Shown: positions 32,855-44,505, counted from the stretch's first letter. The stretch: 64,000 bases of DNA from Triglochin maritima (GCA_963682175.1 OY821786.1:22125501-22189500); one strand, 5' to 3'. Notes: generated by a model from the letters alone, not told the origin. Numbers and translations are program-made.

Positions 32855-33896
32855 GGTGCCAGTCCAGACTCTTGTTTGGACGATTCGAGTGGATTTAATT
32901 TTTTTTCGTGTAGTTTACTTTGTTTCAAGAGACTCACATTGGAGGCGGTCTGAGAGAAGAAGACCGCCAATCAGCGGTCTACAACCGCCAACTGGCGGTC
33001 TGGTTGTTTCATTTCACCTCTAAATTTCTGTGGAGTATTTCTTTATCTGATATAGTGATCTGGAACTCGATTTGTCATGTTTTGACTTATAGTTTGTCCC
33101 CAGATCAATAATCAAACCTCCTTTAAGCAACTTGGACCCTAAAACTCAAAGCAAAAGACTAGGCATTCATTCTTGTTTAGGTCATGCACCATGTATGTGA
33201 CTTAAGCATTTAGATTGTCTTTTATCTTAGCTTTATTTTCTGTTGCTGAGAGCTGGCGTGAGGTACGCACCTTCTACTCTCATTCATGCATTTCGTATGA
33301 ACATGCATTAGTTAGTAGGAAGTGCATTGCAACAAGTGTGAGTTGAGCGTTTGTTTGGAGAGTTGATTGCTAGATTAGGACTCCAAAACGCTACTAAGGA
33401 GGGGCTGTCCCATAAAAGATAAGGTGGGGGATTTCATCACCGTTTCCTTCGCTAATAAAGAGCCTAATTTTTAAAATCAAGTAGACATTGGCCTTAAGGA
33501 TTTCGGGCGCATTAGGAGAGTGATCCGGTCCCGACCGTCATGACCTGATCGGCGTTGCCCACTTTGTCGATAGTAGGAGAGACGAGATCCCCAGATCTTG
33601 GCTCACTTGCTGGGCTTTGTGGTCCTCGTCGTAGGGAGGTGAGGCGTGTTGAGGCCGTGTGACCTCGCAGTTAGGCGTCGTCTAGCTGTAAGGACCTATA
33701 GCGACCTTAGGATTGCTTGAGCCTTGTTTGCTTTTGTGCTTCTACCTGTACCCATCCGCCGTAGCATAAGGACTTCTTCCCTTCTCTCCTGAGTCATTCT
33801 TTCTCTCCTGTGTTCCCCAGTCTTCTCTTCTACGTACATTCTTTGTTTGAAAAAAAAAGAAAGGTTTTGGTTTGTGTGCGTGCACCTTTGTGTATG
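32855..33896 (+). other. Long RNA leader of element C with palindromic hairpins
   Basis: About 1 kb with no coding signal. Two hairpins lie 110-145 bp after the PBS: GACCGCCAATCAGCGGTC (32962-32979) and ACCGCCAACTGGCGGT (32984-32999). The later part (33500-33620, with GACCGTCATGACC) is conserved in elements A, B and the 60577 fragment. Confidence 0.65.
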
Positions 33897-36800
33897 CTTT
33901 CGTGGACACGAGACGAGAGTGGTCGTTTGACGAGGAGCGTTGTCAATCCGGGTTCGGTTATCGATTTCTCGACGCCTTCCTCCTCTCGTGTCGCACGTAG
34001 TTCGGGTCCAATGGCTGCTAATTTCCGTGAGGAGGAGCAGTTGCTGGACCCGCCTGCTCCACCTGTTCTTCCAGTTGTCGTTCCCATACCTCTTCGTGAT
34101 CGATGCTACCCGAGCCGTACCGCTCTACCCTCATGCATCGTATTACCAGAGGCTAATGGGAACCATTTTGAGGTTAAGCCTCAATTCATTTCCATGCTCC
34201 CTCGCTTCACTGGGAAAGGTGACCCCTATATCTTTCTCAGGGAATTTGAGGAGGTCTGTGCTATGTTCAAGCTGCAACAACTTAGCACAGACTCCATCCA
34301 TCTTAGGCTCGTTCCTTTTGCACTAAAGGATGACGCCAAGAAGTGGTTGTACAGCAACCAGGCGAATGCATTTAGGACTTGGGATGAGTTTCAATCTGCA
34401 TTCCTCAAGAAGTACTTCCCAAATCATCGGACTCAAAAATTGAGGAACAAAATCAATTCGTTCTATCAACATGAGACCGAACCATTTCATGCATACTTAG
34501 AGAGGTTCAAGGAGCTACTATCCTCATGCCCTCACCATGGCATTGAGTTGTGGCGCCTTTGTCAGATTGTGTACGAGGGTCTTCACATCCCGTCAAGAAC
34601 GCTCCTTGAGTCCATGTGTCAAGGAGAGTTCTTGGGAAAGGATGAAAGGGATGCATGGGCTTTCCTAGAAGACCTTGCTGAGAAAACCATGCAATGGGAG
34701 AGTGTGAGGGAACCACCTGCATCGTCTAGTATAGGAGCGAGGATCGCGAATGCAAACTCGACTAGATCGGGTGCCGCATTTGCTATCAATACCACTACGG
34801 CCACCGAGGCACGCATGGCAGCCTTAATGCGCCGTATGGATTCGATTGAGCTCCAAAACCAACAAGGTGCACCTCACATGTCCACATCTGGTCCAGTTCC
34901 TTGTCATTCATGTGGTAGGGTAGGTCATGTAGAAAGCGAGTGTGTGTCTATTCCTTCTGAGATGGAGCGTGTCAACGCCATCTATGACAGAGCTAGGAAT
35001 GACCCATACTCATCTTCTTATAATCCTGGATGGAGGAACCACCCCAATTTTTCATGGAACCAAACCAATTCCCCGGGTGGTCCTTCAAACTCCTCTAGAC
35101 CACATTACCAATCACACCAACCTCCCATGCATGCACATTCCTATCAGCCACCCCAAGCGCAAACCACCAATCAATCGGGTTTCCCAAGTTCCAATAATAT
35201 GGAAACCCGATTCAATTCGCTTGAGACCTTGACTCATGGACTTGAAAACTCAATGAAAAATTTTATGTCAACCACGAGTCAAGTTCTCACTTCAAATCAG
35301 CAGACCATCAAATCTCTAGAGCTTCAGATGGGCCAATTGGCTCAGTCTGTACATGAAAGAGAGAGAGGGTCATTTCCTAGCCAGCCTGAGGCTAACCCCC
35401 GTGTGTACCAGCAACAACACATACAAAATGAGAATGTGGTACCTCGGGGGAGGCAAGTGAACCATGTGGAGGAACCTGTTCACCATGTCAATGCCATTGT
35501 TACCTTAAGGAATGGAAAACAGGTTCACAATCACATTTCCTTGCCACACCCACCACCATCTATGCAGCCCCTCAGTGGGAATGGTGGTGAAGAAGAAGCT
35601 GAGGGTGAGGGTAATACACCAATGCTTCCTTCTTCTCAGGCACAGCAGAAAACCTACCTGCCAAAAGCTCCTTATCCAAGTAGGTTAACCAAAAAGCAGA
35701 GTGACAACATGGACAAGATATTAGAGGTATTTAAGCAAGTGAAGGTTAACATCCCCTTGTTGGATGTCATCCAACAAATACCTCAATATGCCAAAGTGTT
35801 GAAGGATCTCTGCACAACCAAGAGGAAGACCAATGTTCCTAAGAAAGCATTCTTGGCTGCAAATATAAGCTCTCTTTTGTCCAATCCCACCTACACAAAA
35901 TACAAGGACCCTGGGTGTCCTACTATTCAGTGTACGATAGGGGACACTAGATTGAGCAATGTATTGCTTGATTTAGGATCGGCGGTCAACCTCCTCCCAT
36001 TCTCTATTTATCAACAGTTGAACTTGGGAGAATTGAAACCAACTAAGATCACCCTCCAATTGGCGGATAGATCCATTCGTATTCCTATGGGGATTATCGA
36101 GGACGTGCTTATCAAAGTTGGAGATTTTATATTTCCAGTCGATTTTGTTGTCCTCGATACCAATCCTGTTGCGAACACCCATTCTCAAATACCTTTGATT
36201 TTGGGTAGACCATTTCTGGCAACTTCCAATGCCTTAATTAATTGTCGAAATGGTCTCATGAAGCTCTCATTCGGTAACATGAGTGCCGAGTTTCATGTGT
36301 TCAACTCTGGTAGGCAACAGGAACCCATGGATGAACCTTTAAATCTAAATCTCATCCGCCAATTGGAGAAAGCACCACAAAATCAACGAACACCCCTAAC
36401 CCCAATGCAACCCGTTGAGAATGTTCGTGGGCCCAGCGAAAACTCATTGCTTGTCTTCTCAATGCAACAGAGTGAGCTGGCCTCGAACATGAATGTCCAA
36501 AGGGAGTGTTCGTTGCATGATTCAGTTGAGAGTACTAGTGAGAGTGAGACACCTCATCATATGCCTATACCAGAAGGTGTCTCTACCTCATGTCCCATGG
36601 CCATTGAGCCATTTGAGCTTAATATTGACTCCAACAAGGACCCACCTATGACCGAGCTTATGCTTGATGATCTAAATGATGGTGGGAGGTCCTGGTTGGA
36701 TAACTTGGGGAGAAGCCCCATTCTTAGTGATGCAGGTCTGCTGCATCCATCGAATGAGCCTGAGGAACTCATTCCGATGCACCCGCCTATTGGTTGGAGG

Positions 36801-37004
36801 GTTTTCTTCGATGAGCAATTAAACCCTAGTGAGGCAACACAACTTCATTCTTTGTTGCCCACACCCAACCAATATCATGAGGGGTTCGAGCCTTTCAGCT
36901 TTGACCTTTCACCCCTCATGACACCTCAGAGTACAAGTGAAGTTTGCCCATCTCGGCAAGTCTCTGGTCCTCATGACTTGATGTTCTCATTTGATGTTCC
37001 TTGA
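33810..37004 (+). CDS. gag-pro polyprotein of element C
   Basis: An open frame of 1064 codons, intact. Numbering from 33810: a retrotransposon gag domain at about residues 150-290 (FALKDDAKKWLYS, then WDEFQSAFLKKYFP), a CCHC zinc knuckle CHSCGRVGHVESEC at 365-378, a Gln/Pro-rich linker, and an aspartic protease with catalytic Asp721 in LLDLGSAVNLLP. This is the DLG variant of DSG/DTG usual in Athila. An acidic tail ends with HPPIGWRVFFDEQ. Gag forms the cytoplasmic particle and the protease would process it. The start may be 33897 (MLSWTRDESGRL), since that peptide is conserved in element A; 34011 (MAANFREEE) is another option. No RT follows the stop. Confidence 0.9.
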   Translation: MFPSLLFYVHSLFEKKRKVLVCVRAPLCMLSWTRDESGRLTRSVVNPGSVIDFSTPSSSRVARSSGPMAANFREEEQLLDPPAPPVLPVVVPIPLRDRCYPSRTALPSCIVLPEANGNHFEVKPQFISMLPRFTGKGDPYIFLREFEEVCAMFKLQQLSTDSIHLRLVPFALKDDAKKWLYSNQANAFRTWDEFQSAFLKKYFPNHRTQKLRNKINSFYQHETEPFHAYLERFKELLSSCPHHGIELWRLCQIVYEGLHIPSRTLLESMCQGEFLGKDERDAWAFLEDLAEKTMQWESVREPPASSSIGARIANANSTRSGAAFAINTTTATEARMAALMRRMDSIELQNQQGAPHMSTSGPVPCHSCGRVGHVESECVSIPSEMERVNAIYDRARNDPYSSSYNPGWRNHPNFSWNQTNSPGGPSNSSRPHYQSHQPPMHAHSYQPPQAQTTNQSGFPSSNNMETRFNSLETLTHGLENSMKNFMSTTSQVLTSNQQTIKSLELQMGQLAQSVHERERGSFPSQPEANPRVYQQQHIQNENVVPRGRQVNHVEEPVHHVNAIVTLRNGKQVHNHISLPHPPPSMQPLSGNGGEEEAEGEGNTPMLPSSQAQQKTYLPKAPYPSRLTKKQSDNMDKILEVFKQVKVNIPLLDVIQQIPQYAKVLKDLCTTKRKTNVPKKAFLAANISSLLSNPTYTKYKDPGCPTIQCTIGDTRLSNVLLDLGSAVNLLPFSIYQQLNLGELKPTKITLQLADRSIRIPMGIIEDVLIKVGDFIFPVDFVVLDTNPVANTHSQIPLILGRPFLATSNALINCRNGLMKLSFGNMSAEFHVFNSGRQQEPMDEPLNLNLIRQLEKAPQNQRTPLTPMQPVENVRGPSENSLLVFSMQQSELASNMNVQRECSLHDSVESTSESETPHHMPIPEGVSTSCPMAIEPFELNIDSNKDPPMTELMLDDLNDGGRSWLDNLGRSPILSDAGLLHPSNEPEELIPMHPPIGWRVFFDEQLNPSEATQLHSLLPTPNQYHEGFEPFSFDLSPLMTPQSTSEVCPSRQVSGPHDLMFSFDVP

Positions 37005-38594
37005 CCAAATGATTATGAGAATATCTTGGTTGATGCATATATCTTGTAAAAAAAACAAAAGAAAAAAAAAGAGAGTAATAAAAGACTCCTTCAGTGAGCA
37101 TCGATTGTTGTGGGCCCCAACCCTTGTGTACTTGGGCCCAATTTCTTTACGTACTTCTCTCCCTTCTTCAGCTTCTCACAGGTTTTGAGGGAAGTTGGGT
37201 TGTGTCCATCAACATGACCCTGAACGTCCCTTTGTACTTCATGTTGGTGAGATCTTTCCTTTTTCATGCATATATCAATGTAGTATCTTTTTCACATTCA
37301 TTGAGGACAATGCATGAAGTAGGTGGGGGGGGTGTTTTACGTGTGTACATAGTCGAGTCTTTTTCTTTTGATTTTGTTTTCTTTTTGTGTGTATTGTTAG
37401 GGTCATGCTAGTGTGCTGCATTTAACATTGATATATCTGCTTAACATGATCCTTGGGTGACTTGTCTTCTTTTGCTTGCCTAGTGCTTTAAAATTTTCAC
37501 ATTTCTTTCAAAATCTTCATGTGTTTGCGAAAGAAAATGTTTTTGTGGGTTTTGCGTGTGTTTAGCATGTGCAAAACCGTTGAGAGGCAAAGTAAAAAGA
37601 AAGCTCCCAAAATTGTCTTGAACTTGATGCATTAGGATTTTTGGTTTACAGGCTTTAGGTCTTATCGAGTCATTAGGATGCACCCCGGTTTTCCCTCGGG
37701 GGGCGTGTAATTATAGGGTTTCAGTACTCCAACATTTAAAGAAGTCCACCCTGAACCTAGTGAGTCAAATAATTCGTGTCTGTTAGTATAAGGAAGTTTG
37801 TCGTAGTCAAGGGCCCTTAATATCTTTTTGTGAAACTTAAGTGTAAGGGTTTTGGTTCCCATGTAGATAAGGAAATAAGTGGTGTTCTCTCATCTCGCAC
37901 GGCTCCTATCACTCGGGAAAGTAGGTCTGAGGGGACTTTGTGCCTGGTGCTTTCGAGTCATCTGACTTGGGATGCACCGACCGAACTCCCGTTACACGGG
38001 TGGTAGGGATCGCCCTATGTGGAGATTTGGGGGAAGGTGTACGTGATAGTGTAAGTCCTCATAGGCAATGATGCACGAAACCTGACCCTGGGAGAATCAA
38101 ACACCAACCAATAAAATGCTCCAAAGAAAAAGAAAAAAAAAGAAAAGAAAAAAAAAGAAAAAAAAAGAGTTAAATAAGAACCAAAATGGACTTTACACAT
38201 TGTATCACATTCAGAAGTTAAGGGTGCCCATGTCTTTCACTTAAGTCCTTGACAAACTTTCACGAATAACTCATTAGGCTAGGTGTGTGGACGGATTACA
38301 TATATAGAGTCGACCCGTAGTATTACCGCGTCCTATGATCGACAAAATAAGTCCAACGAGTCGTGTAGCTAGATTGATTAATGCATCTTGTTCGGATTTT
38401 GTGGGTATATCCGCTGAAAACCCTCAGGAGACAACACTCCTCCTCCTTGGCGACAAGGAGGTTTAACGGCTTGTTGCACGTGCTAAGTGCAACCGTGATT
38501 CCTACGAAAGTGAGTTAGGATTTCTTGTTTTTTCGCATGCTTTTCTCTTTCTTTGTTTTGCTTGGGACTAGCAAAAGTTAGGTGTGGGGGTATT
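37005..38594 (+). other. 3' noncoding region of element C
   Basis: This contains two homopurine tracts (37046-37075 and 38120-38168), a conserved block (37980-38100, with CCCGTTACACGGG and GGTAGGGATCGCCCTATGTGG), and a polypurine tract (GGTGTGGGGGTATT) at the LTR edge. Open frames in it are short and change between copies. Confidence 0.7.
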
Positions 38595-39984
38595 TGATTG
38601 ACATCATTTCATGCTCATATTTGTATCTTATATCCATTATCTTTCACCTAAACAATGCTATGTTACAGTTTTATGTTTAGTTTTCAGGAATAAATAGGTT
38701 TGAAGAGATGAATCATAAAAGGACCCAAAAGCTGGGAAAAAGGACTGGATTGTAAGATCTGAGGACCAAGATGCAAGGGAGAAGGACCTGAACGCAAGAC
38801 AGAGGGATCTAATAGCAAAACAGAATACTTCACACCATCATGGGAAGTATTTTAGCAATTGGATTCGGGTCGGAGCTCCAACAAATGAGGTAGATGCATC
38901 AAAGACCACCAAAAGCACAAAGAAAAGCCCAGAATAAAACTCAACCGGATCCGGGCATTTTGGACCGCCAATTGGCGGTCTGGGTTAGCCCAGATCTGCC
39001 AAGATTTCTCCTGGACTTGTATTAATGTTCGTTTAGGCTATTTTTGGTGTTGGTTTAGTCCCACATCGGGGGATTGTCCCGGATTAGCTTTTCTCATGCC
39101 TATAAATAGAACTCTTCACCTCCTTTTGTAATCACTCCATATTTTAAGTGGCTATTCTTCCTACTAGAAGTGAGGCCTTGAAGCACACACTAAAGTAGGA
39201 GGATGCTACTTGAAATGTGAGTCATTTTATCAATAAAGTTTTGTGTTTCTTTCATTGTTTGTTTATGCTTCTTTTATTGTTGTGCATGTTTTAGTTTAAT
39301 CGTCTTTTATTTCTAGCTTAGTTTTAATATGCTTTCTTTGCTTAGTTTAATCATTAGTGTAATGTTTAGTGAGTAGTTCCATCCCCTTTGGGGGGTGGAG
39401 TAGATGTACATACATGCATTAGAGAATGAGATGAATGCTTTATTTTTGATGTGTTGATCAAACATGAATGTATGCTTGCTTGTTTTGGATAGAATTTATA
39501 ACTTGATGAGTTTTGCCAAAATGATTAGACAGCTCTCATGCTTGTTTAGGTTCTGAAATAAACAACTTTCATATGTAAATGTTAATCAACTAAGTTGGTG
39601 AATAGATTGATAGGTTTTGCCATAACATTTAGACACTTCCTATGCTTGATAAACACCACCTTCATGTGCTTAAAGAATGTGTTCAACACCCACCTCTTTG
39701 CATGTGTGCACTCACTCCACCCCTTAGGGGTTTTCCTATTTCTGTATTCCATCATTCTTCTTTTGTTCTTAGCTTAGTTGTCATTTCATTGCTTGTTTCT
39801 TTCGTTCGCATTTCATACTTCTTAGCGTAGTTTAGAGTAGAGTAGCATAATCAATCTTTCTCCCCCTATTTTTGCCACTTGATTTCGTACAAGCAAGAGG
39901 CTACTCACCTCCCTGAGGACGACCCGTACTTGCCACCTCTTCATCGCGGCCGTGCACTTGCGGTTTTAAATAAAACGTTCAACA
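38595..39984 (+). mobile_element. 3' LTR of element C
   Basis: 1390 bp, about 99% identical to 31440-32830 by eye. It includes the same palindrome (38965-38978), TATA box and hairpins (39506-39539, 39610-39643). It ends ACGTTCAACA followed by the CATCC duplication. Confidence 0.93.
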
Positions 39985-41203
39985 CATCCTTATCCAACAA
40001 GGCGGTGAGAGGTCGAGCAATATTGCTAAAATCCCGAATGAACCGCCGATAGAATCCAGCATGCCCAAAAAAGGCACGAATATTCTTCACATTACGTGGG
40101 GGTGGGAGATTAGCAATAAGACCCACTTTGGCGGGATCGACCTCAATTCCCCTTCTTGAGACCACATGTCCAAGTACAATCCCTCACTTCACCATGAAGT
40201 GACATTTCTCCCAATTGAGAGCGAGGTTCGTCTCACGGTATCACTTGAGGACAAGGCTCAAGTGACGAAGGCACTCATCAAAGGAAGCACAAAATATGGA
40301 AAAGTCGTCCATGAAAATCTCAAGGAAACGCTCTTCCATATCAGAGAAGATGTTGATCATACACCTTTGAAACGTTGCCGGCGCATTACATAACCCAAAG
40401 GGCATGCGACGGTAGGCAAACGTGCCAAAGGGACAAGTAAAGGTGGTTTTCTCTTGATCCTCGGGGGCGATGGGAATTTTGTTGTAACCGGAGTATCCAT
40501 CAAGAAAACAATAATACTCATGTCCGGCCAACCTTTCCAATATCTAATCAATGAATGACAACAGGAAATGATCTTTCCGCGTTGCCGCATTGAGCTTGCG
40601 AAAATCAACGCAAACACGCTAGCCAGTTTGCAGGCGTGTCGGGATAAGCTCATTATGCTCATTCTCAACAACCGTCACCCCTAATTTCTTAGGAATCACA
40701 TGGACAGGACTCACCCACGAACTATCATAGATAGGATAGATTATGCAATGATCCAAGCACTTAAGAACCTCCTTTCAGACGGCTTCTTTCAGTACAGGAT
40801 TCAATCTTCGTTGTGGGTCCCGGCGGGGCCTAGAATCCTCTTCCATGTGGATCCGATGCTGAACAATACCAGGGATAATTCCCTTGATATCCTTCAAGGA
40901 CCACCCGATAGCCTCTTTGTTTTCAAAGAACACTCTTTTGAGGGTAACCTCTTGATCTTGTGCAAGATCAGAAGCAATAATGAGTGGCAAGGTCTCATTA
41001 TCCCCTAAAAAGATGTATTTTAGGTTATCGGGGAGTAGTTTTAGCTCGACCGGAGGTGGGTTCTTGTCGGATTCAGAGTTAATTTCAAGTGGCTCAAGGG
41101 ACACGGGGTAAGAGGAGCAAGCACCCAGATGTGCCTCCTCATCCAGAGATTCACGGGCGGATTCCTCAAGATCCTCTTCACTCGCAACCTGGTCATTAGG
41201 CAC
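39985..41203 (-). pseudogene. Reverse transcriptase part of element B pol
   Basis: The frame 41203-40775 carries the pol start, with IGWSLKDIKGIIPGIVQHRI and QRRLNPVLKE. The frame 40540-40241 has the RT core: YYCFLDGYSGYNKI, TTFTCPFGTFAYRRMPFGL and the catalytic FMDD box (40304-40315). The frame 40165-39985 has the thumb region (VKNIRAFFGHAGFYRRFIRDF) and runs directly into the CATCC duplication at the edge of element C. RT would copy genomic RNA into DNA in the particle. Frameshifts around 40770-40540 and 40240-40165, plus the insertion, make it inactive. Confidence 0.85.
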
Positions 41204-41215
41204 CTCAATAATATG

Positions 41216-43461
41216 TCAATGTGAGTCAAACATGCCTAATGACTCGGGCACATCCATGTCCTGGATGAAATTGGCTCCGACAGCATCGTCGAAGAGCCCG
41301 GGTTGCTTACGAAGAGTAAAGATGTTTAAATCCGCTGTGAGGTTTCCAAAAGACAACCTCATCATGCCATTGCAATAATTGATCAAAGCATTGGATATCG
41401 CCAGAAAAGGCCTCCCAAGGATCACAGGAATTTGTCCTTGTGGGTTGGACACGGGTTCAGTATCCAAGATGATGAGATCAACTGGAAATACGAACTCACA
41501 CACTTTAATAAGGACATCCCCCCACACTCCCTCGTTGAATCTTGACGGATCTGTCAGCCAACTGGAGGGTTGTCCTCGTTGGTTTAAGATCACCTATTCC
41601 AAGGTTGACATAGACAGAGTAGGGCAGGAGGTTCACAGATGCTCCCAAATCCAATAAAGTTTGAGGGATTGTCACATTACCGATCATGCAAGAGACAGTT
41701 GGAAAACCTGGGTCATTGTATTCGACTTGCATGGGTTGTGTCAATATCGAGCTCACATTGGCAGCCAAGAATGCCTTTTTGGGAACATTTGTTCTTCTCT
41801 TAATGGTACAAAGGTCCTTAAGGAACTTGGCATACGGTGGCATTTTTTGAACAACATCCAACAACGGGATGTTCACCTTTACTTGCCTGAGTACCTGAAC
41901 GATTTTGTCCCAATGCTCATCACGTTTTTTAGTCAACCTATGAGGGAATGGTGCCTTGGGGACATAATATTCACAAGGAGGAGTCTCAGAATTAGGCTCC
42001 TTCACAGACTCACGACCCTCCTCGGAAGACTCGCCAATAGGGTTGGCTTCAGGCATTTCCACATTGTTGTCAACAACCCTTCCCGATCTCAAGGTATGGA
42101 CAACATTGGCATGTTGGGAAGGGTCACTTTCAACATTGTGTACATTCTGCCTAGCATGAGCAAGTTGACCCCTAGGATTTACCATAGGTTGACTCGGGAA
42201 CTGACCCTTCTCGCGTTCATGGAACTGATGAGCCAACTGGCTAACTTGCATTTCCAAAACTTTGACTGTACTTTGCATGCTCTGCATGAACGCTTGAAGG
42301 GTTGGATCACTAGAAGGGTCCTTGGGGTCAACCCGCTTGGGTAGTGGAGTTTGGTTGGAATATCCCGACGATGAGGCCTGAGCAGGTTGGTAATTATGGT
42401 GCTGAGACCTTTGATGTGGGGGTTGGTAGGTCGTCGATGGGCATGGAGGTTGATAAGGTGGAGGTGGAGGTTGAGGTTGAGCGTGTGAGCTCTGACCATG
42501 ACCCCCACTAGGCCCCCAAGAGAAGTTAAGATGGTTACGCCATCCCAGGTTGTAGGAGTGACTGTACGGGTCGTTACGAGGCCTCTGTTGATACATCGCA
42601 TTTGCATGCTCAGTATCCCTTGGAGCGTAAGCGCATTCCAAGTCATCATGGCCTGTAAGTCCACACCTACTACACCCAGAAGTAGCGAACTGAGCTACAG
42701 GAGCTCGGTACAACTCTAAACTCTCAATCCTATGCATGAGAGCAACCAATTTCGCCTCAGACGCGATAGTTGACTCAACTTGATATGATCCAGTTCGACC
42801 AGAAGGCCTGGCGGATGGTGGTTCTCTCATGTGGTGTCCCACTCAAATGTACATTTAGCCATTAACTCAAAAGTGTCCCATGCCTCATTGATGGGTTTCA
42901 TTTGGAAATCACATTGACACATCGACTCCAACAATGTGAGGGTGTTGTAGTTGAGGCCCTCATAAATAATCTGGTACAGCTGCCATAGCTCAAGTCCATG
43001 ATGAGGGCACTGCTGGAGAGGTCCTTGAACCTCTCAAAGAAAGCATGAAAATATTCGGTCTTAGTCTGATACATTTGATGTATCTGGTGCGGTATCTGTT
43101 GAGTTTTCCTTTGAGAGAAAAAATCTCTTCCGAAATACAGTCACAAAGTCATCCCAAGACCGAATAGAGCTCGCCAGGAGGCTATACATCCATTTCTTCG
43201 CGTTATCCTTCAACGCGAAAGAAATCATCCTCAACCGGACTGAATCCTCATCAAGCTGTTGAAGCTTGAACATGGAGCATACTTCCTCGAATTCACGTAT
43301 AAAAATATACGGATCCTCCTTATTGTAGTGAAGGTAGGAAGCATGCTCACATACTGAGGTTTCAGCTCATAGTTGTTCCCGCGAGCTGGGGGAAGAACTA
43401 CGCAAGAAGGTTGTGCGACCCGAAAAGGATGGATCTCACCAGAACAAGCCCAACCTCGCAT
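41216..43461 (-). pseudogene. gag-pro of element B
   Basis: Pieces in order: N-terminus (43461-43231), gag core (43273-43061, with FALKDNAKKWMYS), and a 445-codon frame (42842-41505). The last carries zinc knuckle CSRCGLTGHDDLEC (near 42675) and the protease box LLDLGASVNLLPYSVY (near 41655-41605). The protease end follows in another frame (41593-41216, with ILGRPFLAISNALIN). At least four frame changes break it. It is clearly homologous to the intact protein at 33810-37004, and like it has the DLG protease variant. Confidence 0.85.
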
Positions 43462-44505
43462 AAAATGCTCGACTCGACTCTAAAATAACACACAACAGAA
43501 GGTGTACCCAGAGGAGGAGACTACTCGTAGAAAATAGATGAGGAGAGGACTTAGATGAGGAGGGAAGAATCCTAGAGCTAGCATGGGTAGTGGGTGAAGG
43601 TAGAAGCCTAATCTAGCAAGCACGACTCAAACAATGTAAGGCAATGGGTCTTTAGGCTAGACGACGCCTAACTTCGAGGTCACTAGTTTTGACACGCCTC
43701 ACCTCCCTACAACGAAGACCACAATGCCCAGCAAGTGATACCAGATCCAGAGATCCAGTACCTCCTACTATCGACAAGGCAGGTGACGCCGATCAGGTCA
43801 TGACGGTCTCGACTAGATTACTCTCCTAGTGCGTCCGAAATCCTTAGGGCCAATGTCTGCTTGCTTTTAGAATTAAGGCTTTGATTAAGTGTGATTTTTG
43901 GGGCCAAGGAAAGGGTGATGAAATCCCCCACCTTATCTTTATAGGACAGCCCCTCCTTAGTAGCGTTTTGATCCTAAATCTAGCAATCAACTCTCCAATC
44001 AAACACTCAACTCATTCTTGTCCTGATGCAATTCCTACTAACTAATGCATGGTCATAAAAAAATGCATGAATGAGTGTAGGAAATGCGTACCTCACGCCA
44101 TCGCTTAACAACTGAAAATAAAGCTAAAATAAAAGACAACTACGTGTCTAAGTCAAGTATATGATGCATGAACTAAACATGTAAGAATGTCTAATCTTTT
44201 GCTTTAGATTTTAATGGCCAAGTTGATTAATGGAGAGTGATTAATGATCTGGGAGCAAACTACAAGTCACATCATGCAAGATTGCGCTCCCAGACAACTA
44301 CACTGAAGCAAAGAACAACCAGAACAAAACTGAGAGCAAATGTAGCTCACCAGGCCGCCAATTGGCGGTCTCTGTTGAAGATTTTGTGCTCCAATTCCTC
44401 CAGTAGCCTCCCCTTGATCCTCAGAATCCCTGAAACAAACAAAAACTAAAAACAAAAAAATTAAAACCACACGAATCGTCCAAACCAAAGTCTAGACAGA
44501 ACACC
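43462..44505 (-). other. Leader of element B
   Basis: Non-coding and homologous to the leaders of elements A and C. CCGCCAATTGGCGG lies at 44355-44368, about 140 bp downstream of the PBS on the minus strand. The conserved GACGGTC/ATGACC segment lies near 43800. Confidence 0.65.

Larger units (their letters stand above)
31435..39989 (+). mobile_element. Young non-autonomous Athila-like element C, TSD CATCC (element 31440-39984)
   Basis: 8545 bp, bordered by CATCC at 31435-31439 and 39985-39989. Its LTRs of 1391 and 1390 bp differ by about 14 changes by eye (about 1%), so insertion is recent. PBS (32837-32854), leader, one long intact gag-pro ORF, 3' noncoding region and polypurine tract (38580-38594) are all present, but there is no RT, RNase H or integrase. 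The sequence after the ORF (from about 37075) aligns with what follows pol in element B, so pol was deleted cleanly. This is the TR-GAG type of layout and would need enzymes from a full Athila relative. Confidence 0.93.

Noticed and set aside
37094..37411. 105-codon frame with hydrophobic stretches after gag-pro
   Set aside because: It lies in the 3' noncoding region and is not open in the homologous part of element B.
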